The translations under genes were made by a program, and so were the position numbers. 5,461 nucleotides of DNA from an uncultured Subdoligranulum sp. (GTDB taxonomy: Bacteria > Bacillota > Clostridia > Christensenellales > CAG-314), in NCBI GenBank assembly GCA_900551395.1, contig URVX01000088.1, positions 1-5,461 on the forward strand. The letters run 5' to 3'. The notes beneath the pieces are model-generated. The model ran no database searches and had not been told where the DNA came from. It saw only the letters and a program-made list of their open reading frames with translations. Position 1 is the stretch's first letter. Every line of letters starts with the position of its first letter. Below, one piece after another: positions 5,188 through 5,461 of the stretch.

Positions 5188-5461
5188 TCAATCTTCCCCG
5201 AGCAGGTCGGGACGACAGCGTCTGGTTATTTCCACCTGCCGTTGCTTTCTCCATTTTGCCACGTTGGCATGATGCCCCGAAATCAACACTTCGGGCACCT
5301 CCACACCCTCGAAAACCTGCGGACGCGTATATTGCGGATATTCCAACAGATTTCCCGAAAAACTTTCCTCCGCAGTGGACTCGTCGCTGCCCAGCACTCC
5401 GGGCACATAACGCGCAACCGCGTCGACAAGAAGCATGGCAGGCAATTCCCCGCCGGTCAGC
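5188..5461 (-). CDS. trmD: tRNA (guanine37-N1)-methyltransferase, C-terminal part (partial)
   Basis: The last 90 codons are present, in frame from 5460; the N-terminal part is beyond the right edge. TrmD uses S-adenosylmethionine to make m1G37 in tRNAs reading codons of the CNN type and so prevents +1 frameshifting. The visible part starts at [24 protein letters not shown], the second half of the trefoil-knot cofactor site, with the conserved arginine in VARYVPG. It continues through [24 protein letters not shown], and the C-terminal tRNA-binding helices ending in RPDLL. At the place where the family has a catalytic Asp in a DSF motif, this protein reads ESF. The gene is followed by rbgA after 4 bases, indicating one transcript whose promoter lies outside the window. 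Confidence 0.96.
   Translation of the reverse strand, partial: LTGGELPAMLLVDAVARYVPGVLGSDESTAEESFSGNLLEYPQYTRPQVFEGVEVPEVLISGHHANVAKWRKQRQVEITRRCRPDLLGED

Overview
All genes in this window lie on the minus strand. It looks like a conserved chromosomal housekeeping segment of a Bacillota, probably Clostridia-like, bacterium. The evidence is gene content and order (trmD, rbgA, rnhB, yraN, rplS, comM, dprA, topA), consensus GGAGG ribosome binding sites, A/T-rich gaps with sigma-A-type promoters, and a circularly permuted RbgA GTPase close to the Bacillus length. I cannot name a genus. I saw no rRNA, tRNA, CRISPR array, insertion sequence, phage gene or obvious cargo, and no sign of a wholly new system.

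Read in the direction of transcription (right to left): the C-terminal third of trmD (tRNA m1G37 methyltransferase) enters at the right edge. After only 4 bases comes rbgA (50S assembly GTPase), then rnhB (RNase HII) through an ATGA stop/start overlap, then yraN (UPF0102, nuclease-fold) through an 11-base overlap. The yraN frame is broken: its conserved parts fall in two reading frames and are best explained by three single-base indels, two of them in A4 runs.

Next is rplS (ribosomal protein L19) as a self-contained unit. It has an A/T-rich UP-like tract, an extended -10 promoter, a leader of about 77 bases with a two-part stem-loop that may be an L19 autoregulatory element, a strong ribosome binding site and an intrinsic terminator. 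rplS usually sits directly after trmD in this phylum, so its place here after yraN is a rearrangement.

The last unit has its own candidate promoter with an 8-bp direct repeat spaced by one helical turn. It reads comM (AAA+ helicase), dprA (RecA loader) and the first 21 codons of topA, all overlapping and so probably translationally coupled. The window thus joins ribosome and tRNA maturation plus RNA:DNA hybrid repair (first half) to single-strand DNA processing, recombination and supercoiling control (second half). The only gaps without a gene are 2699-2845 and 3188-3369, both below 300 bases and both occupied by regulatory signals.
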